Shown here one piece after another: positions 1-7,550 of a stretch of DNA of 64,000 nt; position 1 is the first letter of the stretch; every line of letters begins with the position of its first letter. The translations under genes were made by a program, and so were the position numbers. The notes beneath the pieces were generated by a model. It worked only from the letters and a program-made list of their open reading frames with translations. It did no database searches and had not been told where the DNA came from. The DNA is from Arthrobacter sp. B2a2-09 (GTDB lineage: Bacteria; Actinomycetota; Actinomycetes; Actinomycetales; Micrococcaceae), in NCBI RefSeq assembly GCF_027587375.1, contig NZ_JAMXIC010000004.1:195299-259298 (forward strand), read 5' to 3'.

Positions 1-1
1 T

Positions 2-1252
2 TTCCCCGTTCTTGAGCAGGAAATCAATGGCAAACCGCTGGTCTACCTGGATTCGGGAGCCACCTCGCAGAACCCCCGGAGCGTGCTCGAGGCTGAGCAG
101 GAATTCTATGAGCAGCGGAACTCTGCCGTGCATCGCGGCGCGCACCACCTTGCGGTGGAGGCCACGGATGCCTTCGAAGACGCGCGTGCCACCGTGGCAC
201 GTTTTGTGGGCGTGCAGGACGATGAGCTGATCTGGACCGCCAACGCCACCGCGGGGCTGAACCTCTTGGCCTATTCGTTTTCGAATGCCAGTGTGGACCG
301 GGCAGCCGGCGGCGCCGAGCGTTTTGCCCTGAAGCCGGGCGACGAAGTGCTTGTCACCGAAATGGAACACCATGCCAACCTGATCCCTTGGCAGGAATTG
401 TGCCGGCGGACCGGAGCAAGCCTCAAGTACATTCCCCTCGACGACGCCGGTGCGTTGCGTCTTGAAGAGGCAGCACGCCTCTTGACCCCGCGCACCAGGA
501 TCCTGGCCTTCACCCACACTTCCAACGTGCTTGGCAACATCAACCCCGTGGACGTGTTGGTCCGGATGGCCCGGGAAGTAGGCGCCTTGGTAGTCCTGGA
601 CGCCTGCCAGTCCGCGCCGCACCTCCCCTTGGACTTCAAGGCCATGGACGTGGACTTCGCCGTATTCTCCGGCCACAAAATGCTGGGGCCAACGGGGATC
701 GGCGCGGTCTATGGCCGCAGCGAGCTACTCAATGCCATGCCACCGTTCCTGACCGGCGGTTCCATGATCACTACGGTGACCATGGAAGAAGCCCGATACC
801 TGCCCGCCCCCCAGCGCTTCGAGGCCGGAACCCAGCCTATTTCGCAGGCGGTGGCCCTCGCTGCCGCAGCAAACTACCTCAGCGAAACAGGAATGCACCG
901 GATCGCCCTGCGTGAGGCGGAGCTCGGCCAGAGGCTTGTCATGGGCCTCAGCGCTATCGACGGCGTGCGGGTGCTGGGCCCCGGGCCGGGGGAAGAACGG
1001 ACCGGGCTTGCCGCATTCGACGTCTCCGGAGTGCACGCGCACGACGTCGGGCAGTACCTCGACAACCTGGGCATCGCTGTCCGGGTGGGTCACCATTGTG
1101 CCCAGCCTTTGCACCGCAGGCTGGGCCTGAGCGCTTCCACCAGGGCCAGTACGTACCTTTACACAACGTCCGAGGAAGTGGACCTGCTGGTTGAGGCCGT
1201 TGCCCAGATCAGGCCTTACTTTGGGGTAACGGCTTCCGGAGTCGCATCATGA
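2..1252 (+). CDS. sufS: SufS-type cysteine desulfurase (5' end outside window)
   Basis: PLP-dependent cysteine desulfurase (group II, SufS/CsdA) that takes sulfur from cysteine for Fe-S cluster assembly. The reading frame is open from base 2, so the start codon lies upstream and only the first few dozen residues are missing. Visible hallmarks are the early VYLDSGATSQ segment, the PLP-binding lysine in SGHKMLGPTG (codon at 677-679) and the active-site cysteine in RVGHHCAQP (codon at 1097-1099). The stop overlaps the sufU start by four bases, so the two are translationally coupled. This gene pair is the usual 3' end of actinobacterial suf operons; the rest of the operon is presumably to the left. 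Family assignment is secure. Confidence 0.95.
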   Translation, partial: FPVLEQEINGKPLVYLDSGATSQNPRSVLEAEQEFYEQRNSAVHRGAHHLAVEATDAFEDARATVARFVGVQDDELIWTANATAGLNLLAYSFSNASVDRAAGGAERFALKPGDEVLVTEMEHHANLIPWQELCRRTGASLKYIPLDDAGALRLEEAARLLTPRTRILAFTHTSNVLGNINPVDVLVRMAREVGALVVLDACQSAPHLPLDFKAMDVDFAVFSGHKMLGPTGIGAVYGRSELLNAMPPFLTGGSMITTVTMEEARYLPAPQRFEAGTQPISQAVALAAAANYLSETGMHRIALREAELGQRLVMGLSAIDGVRVLGPGPGEERTGLAAFDVSGVHAHDVGQYLDNLGIAVRVGHHCAQPLHRRLGLSASTRASTYLYTTSEEVDLLVEAVAQIRPYFGVTASGVAS

Positions 1253-1761
1253 GCGGTCTGGACTCCTTGTACCAGCAGCTGATCCTGGAACACTCCAAGA
1301 CCCGCAGCGGCGGAGACCTCGCTAACCTTCCGGCCGCCGCAACGGGCGCTCCGGGCACCGGACAGAGCTACACGGGACAGAGCCACCAGCTCAATCCCAT
1401 TTGCGGGGACGAGATCACCCTTCGGCTCAGTCTCGGCACCGACGGAGACGGACAGGCTGTCACGGAAATCCATTGGGACGGTGACGGCTGTGCCATTTCG
1501 ATGGCGTCCGCGTCCATCCTCAGTGAAATGGCACCGGGCATGTCCCCGATGTCCCTTCGCCACACGATCGATCACTTCCGGGAATTGATGCGTTCACGCG
1601 GCAAGCTGGAAGCAGATGAGGAACTGCTCCAAGACGCTGCAGCCCTGGCCGGGGTTGCCAAGTATCCTGCCCGGGTAAAGTGCGCCATGCTCGCCTGGGT
1701 TGCTGCAGAGGACGCGCTGCGCCAGGCCGAGGCCAGCCAAGGGGTGCCGCAGGCTCTCTAA
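1249..1761 (+). CDS. sufU: SufU Fe-S cluster assembly / sulfur-transfer protein
   Basis: SufU accepts sulfur from SufS via a zinc-bound cysteine site and passes it to the SUF scaffold. The 170-residue protein has the three conserved cysteines in order: C52 in NPICGDE (with D54), C81 in GDGCAISMAS and C145 in ARVKCAMLAW. These are the SufU/IscU-fold ligands. The roughly 20-residue insertion between the second and third cysteines marks SufU rather than IscU. The ATG overlaps the sufS stop (ATGA), so the start is fixed by coupling. No terminator directly follows; the first clear hairpin is near 2050. Confidence 0.94.
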   Translation: MSGLDSLYQQLILEHSKTRSGGDLANLPAAATGAPGTGQSYTGQSHQLNPICGDEITLRLSLGTDGDGQAVTEIHWDGDGCAISMASASILSEMAPGMSPMSLRHTIDHFRELMRSRGKLEADEELLQDAAALAGVAKYPARVKCAMLAWVAAEDALRQAEASQGVPQAL

Positions 1762-1829
1762 TGCGGGCAGCCTGAGGTCGAGTAGCGTCCACTCTATTTC
1801 GGGCCCTGGGACGGACTTAGCCTCGAAGC

Positions 1830-1967
1830 ATGATTACTTTGGAGAGCAGGCGCGAATGGCGCCGGAGCCAGCATCGGGTCCGCCGGGCGGAATTCGTGGT
1901 TGTGGGATTGTTGCTCGCCCTCGTCGCCGCGACAATTCTTGCCGCAGTCGCGGGGCTAATGCGCTGA
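1830..1967 (+). CDS. small single-pass membrane protein candidate (45 aa)
   Basis: A short open frame of 45 codons. The first 20 residues are strongly basic (arginine-rich, with REWRRSQHRVRR). They are followed by one hydrophobic helix, FVVVGLLLALVAATILAAVA, and a short GLMR tail. A basic head plus one clean 20-22 residue helix is unlikely to arise by chance in this GC-rich sequence and looks like a small N-in membrane protein. Against it, there is no obvious Shine-Dalgarno before the ATG and I recognise no family. It sits 68 bp after sufU and before the hairpin at 2048, so it could share the suf transcript. Confidence 0.4.
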   Translation: MITLESRREWRRSQHRVRRAEFVVVGLLLALVAATILAAVAGLMR

Positions 1968-2047
1968 AGGCCAGATGCTCGAACGCAGCTACGCTGCGGC
2001 ATTCACGGCTGGCTATATTGCGTTGGAAAACGTACGAGGCAAAGAAA

Positions 2048-2083
2048 AGCTCGGACCCGCTAAAACCGGTCCGAGCTTTTTTG
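2048..2083. terminator. bidirectional rho-independent terminator
   Basis: A perfect 10-bp stem (AGCTCGGACC at 2048-2057 with GGTCCGAGCT at 2068-2077) and a 10-nt loop is followed by six T on the plus strand. The minus strand is also U-rich after the stem. It can end the suf transcript from the left and the small minus-strand gene at 2106-2348 from the right. Confidence 0.8.
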
Positions 2084-2105
2084 TACCGTTGGCCTAGTCA
2101 TCGCA

Positions 2106-2348
2106 TCACTTGGGTACCGCTGCGATGAGCACCGAAATCGACATGAGACCGAGAATTGCCCAAACAAAGAACAATGACCAGTTCTTCTCTTGGGTTTTCC
2201 TGTGGGCCCCATGCCACACCCGTTCCATACCATTCCCGTCCATAGCAGCAAGGTATTCCTGCCGATACCGCCCAAACAGCGTGCCAACCACCCTACTTGA
2301 AAGGCTCATTACTCCATTTGAAATGTGGGCTACTCGTATCATTCCCAT
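2106..2348 (-). CDS. hypothetical small membrane protein
   Basis: 80 residues. The N-terminal half is polar and basic (SSRVVGTLFGRYRQEYLAAM, then HRKTQEKN). The C-terminus is one hydrophobic helix, FFVWAILGLMSISVLIAAV, ending in PK. This suggests a C-terminally anchored membrane protein, but I recognise no family. An AGGGAA box lies about 9 nt before the ATG at 2348; a second ATG two codons later is also possible. The gene ends 23 bp from the bidirectional hairpin at 2048-2083, which supports it being transcribed. It stands alone between convergent suf genes and the glycosyltransferase pair. Confidence 0.5.
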   Translation of the reverse strand: MGMIRVAHISNGVMSLSSRVVGTLFGRYRQEYLAAMDGNGMERVWHGAHRKTQEKNWSLFFVWAILGLMSISVLIAAVPK

Positions 2349-2500
2349 CGTGGTATTCCCTGGGTGCCAGCACTCAAAACCCGGAGAATCGCTACGGTTC
2401 GTCAGTCCCCGGAGAAGAACGATAGGCTGTTTCAGCGCATCCGGAAGTGGCTAGGCATCTAGCCAATGCAGCCGCTGCGCGCCTGTTAGGGAAGGACCGA

Positions 2501-4018
2501 GTGTTGAAGATTCTGGTGCAAGGCGATCTGGGCCAGGTGGCCTACCACGTAGGTGACGAGGCGATGGCAATCGCAGCGGCCGATGAGCTTCGGGCCCGGT
2601 TGCAAGCCGGAATCGTCCTCCTCACCCGTGACCCAGGACAAACCAAGGAACTTTACGGCACGGACGCGATAGACACCTTGGTGTTCCCCTGGCCGCCAGC
2701 AGAGCGCAGCAACCACCTGGATCTCGTCCGCCGGGCGGCTCGTGGAGACCGGACTGCCTTACCCGCGCAAGATTCCGTGTGGCGGGTCATTGACGAAGTA
2801 AAGTCGGCCGACGGCGTGCTGATCGCGGGCGGCGGCAACATGAATTCCTTGTATGGATGGTTGCTCTATGAACGTGCGGCGCTGGGCCTTATAGCAAAGG
2901 AACTGGGCAAGCCCTTGGTTGTCAGCGGCCAGACCTTCGGCCCCACGCTGTTGCCCCAGGATCAGCAAGTTCTCCACGAGCTCCTGGATTACGCGGCACT
3001 GGTGGGCGCCCGGGAGGCATCCTCCTATGCGTTGGGCTTTCAGATGGGCTTGGGATCCGAGAAACTGACCAGGGTTCTGGACGATGCCAGCTTCCTGGTC
3101 CCGCCCGGATCGGAAGACGAGCACCATCCAGCCGGGGAAGAATTCGAATTTCCGACCGGCCCTTTCATCGCGGCGACCTTTGGTCCCGAATCCTGGCGGG
3201 ACGGAACCCGCAGCCTTGCGAAGCTGGGAGAAGTGTTGGACCGGGCCGTGGAGCTGACAGGTCTTCCGGTCTATCTGATCCCGCACGTGGGCCCCCTTGG
3301 CGAAGAAGGCCTGGGCGGTGACCACGAGTCCCATGAAACAGTATTGGCACACTCCCAGAGCGGCCGGGTTCGCGTTTGCCCCGTTCTTCCGGCCCCCGCA
3401 GCCGCGGCATTGACGGTGGCGGCGGAACTAGTGCTGACGAACCGCTACCACCCTGCGGTCTTCGGCCTTGCTGCCGGAGTGCCGGTGGTTGCGCTCGCGA
3501 ATGACTCCTACTCCGACGTGAGATTGCATGGAGCCATGGGCAACTGGGGCGTGCAGGACTGGGCATTGCCGCTGAGCAGCCTCGCCATCGGCGGTTTCGA
3601 CCTTGCGATCGCCGAGGCATGGACGAGGCGCGTGGAAATCCGTGAGCACCTTGAATCGCTACGTCCCCAGATACGCGCCGTTCACGAGAACTGGTGGGAC
3701 GCCGTCGCAAGCATTTTCTCGGCGACAGGTGTCGAAGCGGCAAAGGGGCTGGGCGACGTCGTGACGCTCGAGTCGGACTCTGAGTGGGCCAAGCAGGCCA
3801 AGCAGCAACGCGTCCAGTTCCGCGCCTTGAGCGGGGGAATCGCCAGCCTTTGGACGGAGTGGGACGATGTCCGCTCGCAACGCGATCTACTGTTGCATGA
3901 ACGGAATGAAGCGCTGCATGAAAAGGAACGAATCTTGGGATCACGATCGTTCAGGGCTGCTTCCCTGTTGCGCCGCGGAGCCAGCGTGCTGCGCCGTGTT
4001 TCCGGAGGCCGTCGATGA
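2501..4018 (+). CDS. polysaccharide pyruvyl transferase family protein
   Basis: The polysaccharide pyruvyl transferase family includes CsaB and exopolysaccharide pyruvyltransferases, which transfer pyruvate from PEP to a sugar. Signature segments are VLIAGGGNMNSLYG near residue 110, LVVSGQTFGP near 140, GAREASSYAL near 170, and the late NRYHPAVFGLAAGVPVVALAN near 325. After the catalytic region comes a helical, charged C-terminal segment (repeated ERNEALHEKERI type) ending in a basic tail, SFRAASLLRRGASVLRR. I place the start at GTG 2501 (or TTG 2504) because GGGAAGGA lies just upstream; a longer GTG start at 2447 has no such box. The stop overlaps the next gene by four bases. The acceptor polymer is unknown. 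Confidence 0.8.
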   Translation: MLKILVQGDLGQVAYHVGDEAMAIAAADELRARLQAGIVLLTRDPGQTKELYGTDAIDTLVFPWPPAERSNHLDLVRRAARGDRTALPAQDSVWRVIDEVKSADGVLIAGGGNMNSLYGWLLYERAALGLIAKELGKPLVVSGQTFGPTLLPQDQQVLHELLDYAALVGAREASSYALGFQMGLGSEKLTRVLDDASFLVPPGSEDEHHPAGEEFEFPTGPFIAATFGPESWRDGTRSLAKLGEVLDRAVELTGLPVYLIPHVGPLGEEGLGGDHESHETVLAHSQSGRVRVCPVLPAPAAAALTVAAELVLTNRYHPAVFGLAAGVPVVALANDSYSDVRLHGAMGNWGVQDWALPLSSLAIGGFDLAIAEAWTRRVEIREHLESLRPQIRAVHENWWDAVASIFSATGVEAAKGLGDVVTLESDSEWAKQAKQQRVQFRALSGGIASLWTEWDDVRSQRDLLLHERNEALHEKERILGSRSFRAASLLRRGASVLRRVSGGRR

Positions 4019-5004
4019 ACGCCCAGGCCCGCGTCGCCGTCGTCGTACGCACAAAGAACCGGCCGGTCCTCCTGCGCCGTGCGCTCGCGGACATCTTTGA
4101 CCAGTCCTTCGAGGATGTTGCGGTAGTCGTCGTGAACGACGGCGGGGATCCTGTTCCCGTGGATGCGCTCGCCAGGACCTGGGACCACCTTCCCGCCGGC
4201 AAGCTGACGATCCTCCACCACGAGGCCAGCAAAGGCATGGAGGCCGCGTCCAACGCGGGAATCCATGCCACGGCCTCGGAGTTCATCTCCATCCATGACG
4301 ACGACGATCGTTGGCACCGGGACTTCCTGAAGAAGACCGTAGGCTTCCTCGACGAGGCGCCGCAGGCCCAGGGCGTGGCTGTTCGGACGGATATCGTCTA
4401 TGAGGAGATCCGTGGTGGAGTCATCGAGCAGACCGGCTCCCAAGGGTTTGAGCGTGAGCTTCGGGCGATCACCTTGTCCGATATGCTTCGCAGCAACCGC
4501 GTGGTGCCGATTTCCTTCCTCTACCGCCGCGCCGTCCACGAGCGCATAGGGGGCTACAACGAAGCGTTGGACGCCGTGGGGGACTGGGAGTTCAATCTCC
4601 GCTTCCTCTCGGCCTTCCCGATCGAGCTGCTGGATGGCGAGCCTCTTGCCTTTTGGTGCCAGCGACCATCGGCGCAAGGCGACCTGGGAAACAGCGTCAT
4701 AGCCGGTGCCGATGACCACCAGAAGTTCGACCGCTACGTGCGTGATGTCTACCTTCGCGAAGAGGCAGGCAAAACCGGATACGGCACCTTGCTCTATTTG
4801 GCCCAGATGCACGGCCAGCAAGAAGGGGCGATCCATGAGTTGCGCGAGTTGGCGGAGCGGATAAATTCAAGCGTGGACGAGCTCGGACGAAGGATGGCGT
4901 CCTTGGAGGAAACCGTCCTGAACAGGACGAGTTTTTCCGATCTTGCCAGGCGGCCCGGCCGGCTGACCGGCAGGATCGTCCGGTTCTTGCGCGGCAATCG
5001 ATAA
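4015..5004 (+). CDS. family 2 glycosyltransferase
   Basis: A GT-A fold inverting glycosyltransferase (GT2), 329 residues. It begins with VAVVVRTKNRPVLLRRAL, continues with VVVVNDGGDP near 37-45, and has an acidic DDDD cluster at 95-98 in ISIHDDDDRW, the likely nucleotide-sugar/metal site. Residues about 265-300 form a short coiled coil (ELRELAERINSSVDELGRRM). The tail is basic (SFSDLARRPGRL...RFLRG), resembling the tail of the preceding pyruvyl transferase. ATGA overlap with that gene shows coupled translation, so both probably decorate the same surface glycan. No other polymer genes are nearby, so this is an isolated decoration pair. Confidence 0.85.
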   Translation: MNAQARVAVVVRTKNRPVLLRRALADIFDQSFEDVAVVVVNDGGDPVPVDALARTWDHLPAGKLTILHHEASKGMEAASNAGIHATASEFISIHDDDDRWHRDFLKKTVGFLDEAPQAQGVAVRTDIVYEEIRGGVIEQTGSQGFERELRAITLSDMLRSNRVVPISFLYRRAVHERIGGYNEALDAVGDWEFNLRFLSAFPIELLDGEPLAFWCQRPSAQGDLGNSVIAGADDHQKFDRYVRDVYLREEAGKTGYGTLLYLAQMHGQQEGAIHELRELAERINSSVDELGRRMASLEETVLNRTSFSDLARRPGRLTGRIVRFLRGNR

Positions 5005-5043
5005 CAGCCGGCCAATCGAGGCGAAGGCGCGGGACGAGGTGCC

Positions 5044-6351
5044 TCAGGCGCTAGTAAAGACATCAGGCACGCCATCGCCGTCGTCGTCTCTTTGTTCCTC
5101 CCGCGCCACGTTGCGGTAGTGACGGTTACGGGCTTTGAGCACGACGGCGGCAAGCACCGCCGCGGCGAGGGAACCGGCGAGGATGGCCACTTTCGCGTGG
5201 TCATCGTGCGGGGAACCGGTACCGAAGCCCAGCTCGGCGATCAGGAGGGAAACGGTGAAACCGACGCCCGCCAGCATGGCCAGCCCTGCGACGTCGATCC
5301 ATGCAAGGCCGTCATCCAGCCGCGCGCGGGTGGTCTTTGTGATGAGGAACGTGGTGCCGAAGACTCCTGCCATCTTGCCCACCACAAGGGCCAGGACGAT
5401 GCCTACAGCTACCGGATCGCGCAGGGCAGCTCCGAGTCCCTCGGCGCCACCCAAAGCCACGCCGGCGGAGAAGAAGGCGAAAACAGGGACAGCAAAGCCG
5501 GCGGAGAAGGGACGCAAGCGGTGTTCGAAACTTTCGGCGAGCCCGGCTGCGGGCTCTCCCTTCTTGCCTGAAGCCACGACAGGCACGGCGAAGCCGAGCA
5601 GGACCCCGGCCACGGTGGCGTGGATTCCCGAGGCGTGGACGAAGGCCCAGGTGGCTGCGGCCAGGGGGAGCAGCAGGTACCAGCTGCGGACGCGCTTCTG
5701 GACGAGGAAGGTAAAGAGGGCCAGCGGCACTGCGGCGGCCAGCAGCATGAAGGGCTCAAGGCCGCTCGAGTAGAAGAACGCGATGATGCCGATGGCAATC
5801 AAGTCATCCACCACCGCCAGTGTCAGCAGGAAGGTCCGCAACGCCGCAGGCAAATGTGTGTTGATGACCGCCAGGACGGCCAAAGCGAAGGCGATATCAG
5901 TGGCCGTAGGGATGGCCCAGCCCTTGAGTGTTTCCGCGCCCGAGCCGAGGTTGATGACCACATAGATGAGGGCGGGAAGGACCACACCGCCCACTGCTGC
6001 CGCCACCGGGACGATCGCTTTTGCGGGTTTCCGCAATTCCCCGGCCACGAATTCACGCTTGAGCTCCAGCCCGGCGATGAAGAAGAAAACGGCCAAGAGC
6101 CCGTCGGAGGCCCAGTGGCCAAGGCTCAATTCCAAATGCCAGGGAGCGTAGCCGATCTTGACTTCGCGCAGTGCGAAGTAGCCATTGGCAAGGGGTGAGT
6201 TTGCCCAGGCGAGCGCGGCCACCGTGGCGGCGAGCAAAAGTGCGCCACCAACTGTTTCAGTGCGCAGAATAGCCAGGATCCGTTGGTACTCGGGGAAGCT
6301 GGAGCGGCTGAAAACCCTGGAAGGGGCAGCCGGGTGCGGGCGGTTCGCCAT
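5044..6351 (-). CDS. nhaA: Na+/H+ antiporter NhaA
   Basis: An integral-membrane electrogenic antiporter exporting Na+ for H+ uptake; 435 residues from the chosen start. The catalytic aspartate pair is visible at about 182-183 in [18 protein letters not shown], the equivalent of D163/D164 in E. coli NhaA. Other family segments are [12 protein letters not shown] near 90-100 and [16 protein letters not shown] near 145-160. About 11 hydrophobic helices can be traced. ATG 6351 is preferred over the upstream in-frame start at 6411 because AAGGAG sits 4-5 nt before it. The C-terminus carries an acidic [11 protein letters not shown] tail. It is transcribed alone, convergent with the glycosyltransferase pair. 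Confidence 0.94.
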   Translation of the reverse strand: MANRPHPAAPSRVFSRSSFPEYQRILAILRTETVGGALLLAATVAALAWANSPLANGYFALREVKIGYAPWHLELSLGHWASDGLLAVFFFIAGLELKREFVAGELRKPAKAIVPVAAAVGGVVLPALIYVVINLGSGAETLKGWAIPTATDIAFALAVLAVINTHLPAALRTFLLTLAVVDDLIAIGIIAFFYSSGLEPFMLLAAAVPLALFTFLVQKRVRSWYLLLPLAAATWAFVHASGIHATVAGVLLGFAVPVVASGKKGEPAAGLAESFEHRLRPFSAGFAVPVFAFFSAGVALGGAEGLGAALRDPVAVGIVLALVVGKMAGVFGTTFLITKTTRARLDDGLAWIDVAGLAMLAGVGFTVSLLIAELGFGTGSPHDDHAKVAILAGSLAAAVLAAVVLKARNRHYRNVAREEQRDDDGDGVPDVFTSA

Positions 6352-6477
6352 GTGGCTCCTTGGGGAGTTTGGGGTCGACAAAACTGTTGCCGACCAGACT
6401 TCCCGGCGCACCTGTGTTCTATTTTAGCGTTCTATTTTAGCCAAAGGGGCACCCGCCCCGCCGAGGGCCCCACCTGA

Positions 6478-6594
6478 TCCCCACCGCCACCCTCGCCTCG
6501 CAAGTCCCCACCGGCTCCCAGCCTTCGCAAGCTCAGGCAGGGACCCTCGCCGGTGGGGCCCCACGGCCAGGGAACCCTGGCGGCGTGGGCCCCC
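6478..6594. repeat. GC-rich intergenic repeat, copy A
   Basis: Shares two blocks with 60640-60699: TCCCCACCGCCACCCTCGCC continuing to CTCGCAAG (6478-6504), and CGGCCAGGGAACCCTGGCGG continuing to GGGCCCCC (6564-6594). About 60 bp of extra sequence separates them here; at 60.6 kb they are adjacent. Both copies abut a copy of the 66-bp palindromic element. Confidence 0.7.
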
Positions 6595-6657
6595 AACTGA
6601 CTCGCAGTTGTTGTCGTTATGAGGCGTCAAAACGACAACAAATGCGAGTCAGTTGGG
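6592..6657 (-). repeat. 66-bp palindromic element, copy 1
   Basis: Near-perfect palindrome bounded by CCCAACTGACTCGCA and TGCGAGTCAGTTGGG, with inner arms TTGTTGTCGTT and AACGACAACAA. It begins 13 nt beyond the stop of the minus-strand gene at 6671. Related copies are at 25431, 58818 and 60700. Its position suggests a 3'-end hairpin of the SCO4848 transcript. Confidence 0.85.
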
Positions 6658-6670
6658 CTCGGGAGGGGCG

Positions 6671-6892
6671 TTAGGTGAGGAGGGCCGTGATCCCGATGAC
6701 TGCCGTCGCGAGTCCGAGCACCATGGAGATGGTGACCAACACAACGTGGACCGTGAGGAACTTCGTGGCTTTCCCCTTCGCGTCGCGGGCACGGGAGTCT
6801 GCCATGACGCGACGCAGGAACTGCGGCCAAACGATCAGGGACCAGGCCCCCGCGACGATCAGCACAATCGACAGCCCGGCTGCCAGCTTCAC
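6671..6892 (-). CDS. SCO4848 family membrane protein
   Basis: 73 residues with two hydrophobic helices: residues about 3-20 (LAAGLSIVLIVAGAWSLI) and about 48-70 (VHVVLVTISMVLGLATAVIG). They are joined by a basic, polar loop. This matches the small actinobacterial SCO4848-type family in length and layout; its function is unknown. The start is a GTG one base after the stop of the DUF2505 gene, so the two genes are translationally coupled. A 66-bp palindromic element lies 13 nt after the stop and may act as the transcript end. Confidence 0.8.
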   Translation of the reverse strand: MKLAAGLSIVLIVAGAWSLIVWPQFLRRVMADSRARDAKGKATKFLTVHVVLVTISMVLGLATAVIGITALLT

Positions 6893-6893
6893 G

Positions 6894-7391
6894 CTAGTGG
6901 CTTTCGAGCCAGGCCTGGGCCTGCTGGGACTGGATGTTCAAAGCTTTGCCCACCATCGGTTCGGCCGCTTCGGCGATCTTGCCGCCGAGGAACGGAACCG
7001 ACGACGTGACGGCACCTTCGAGCTCGACGCGGGTGTTGCCGCCGTCGGCCACCAGGCGCTGGACGGCAGTCACATCCAGCGGGGCACCGGAGATCTTCAG
7101 GGAGATGGTGCTCGTGCGGGAACCATCGGCCGTAGGCGCTTCCCACTTTTCGGTCTGCGTGACGGTGAGCTTTTCGCCCACGAACTTCCGGGCGATCTCC
7201 GGGAGGCGCGTGGTGGGCAGCGTGCGGACCGTGATGGTGCTGAAAGCGCCGGCAGTGTCGCCGTCGATCTGGAATGATTCCAAAGTGCCGCCGACGTACT
7301 CGCTGGTGTGACGCAGGAAGTCTTCGTCAATGAAAGTGGCTGCTACGCGGTTTACGCCGTAGGGCAGGGTGGTGGATGCGTTCAGGGCCAT
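6894..7391 (-). CDS. DUF2505 domain-containing protein
   Basis: 165 residues from ATG 7391, where GGAGGA lies 5 nt upstream; the frame extends further upstream but without a better start. The sequence (THP-like N-terminus, EKWEAPTADGSRT, then the C-terminal SVPFLGGKIAEAAEPMVGKA) fits DUF2505. That family belongs to the START/polyketide-cyclase-like lipid-binding superfamily and is common in Actinobacteria; its biological role is not established. It is co-transcribed with the SCO4848-type membrane protein. It is divergent from mfd, with about 160 bp between the starts. Confidence 0.82.
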   Translation of the reverse strand: MALNASTTLPYGVNRVAATFIDEDFLRHTSEYVGGTLESFQIDGDTAGAFSTITVRTLPTTRLPEIARKFVGEKLTVTQTEKWEAPTADGSRTSTISLKISGAPLDVTAVQRLVADGGNTRVELEGAVTSSVPFLGGKIAEAAEPMVGKALNIQSQQAQAWLESH

Positions 7392-7550
7392 GGGGTCCTC
7401 CGTGGAATATCTCGGTTGAAAGCTCTTGCGGCTCCCAAACATCCTACGGTGTGGGCGGGGTAGGCTAGGAACGCCCCGGGATTCGAGAGAATTTCGGGTT
7501 TTCGTGCTGCCTTCCCCTATCCGACCTCCCTCTCCCGAGGAGTGCCAGCC

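Noticed and set aside
1700..2128. Plus-strand open frame of 142 codons overlapping the sufU end
   Set aside because: It runs through the terminator at 2048-2083 and has a basic shadow composition; the 45-codon membrane frame in the same interval is the better candidate.
7542..7550. GTG start for mfd at 7542
   Set aside because: GAGGAG ends right at this codon, leaving no spacer; ATG 7551 gives normal spacing.
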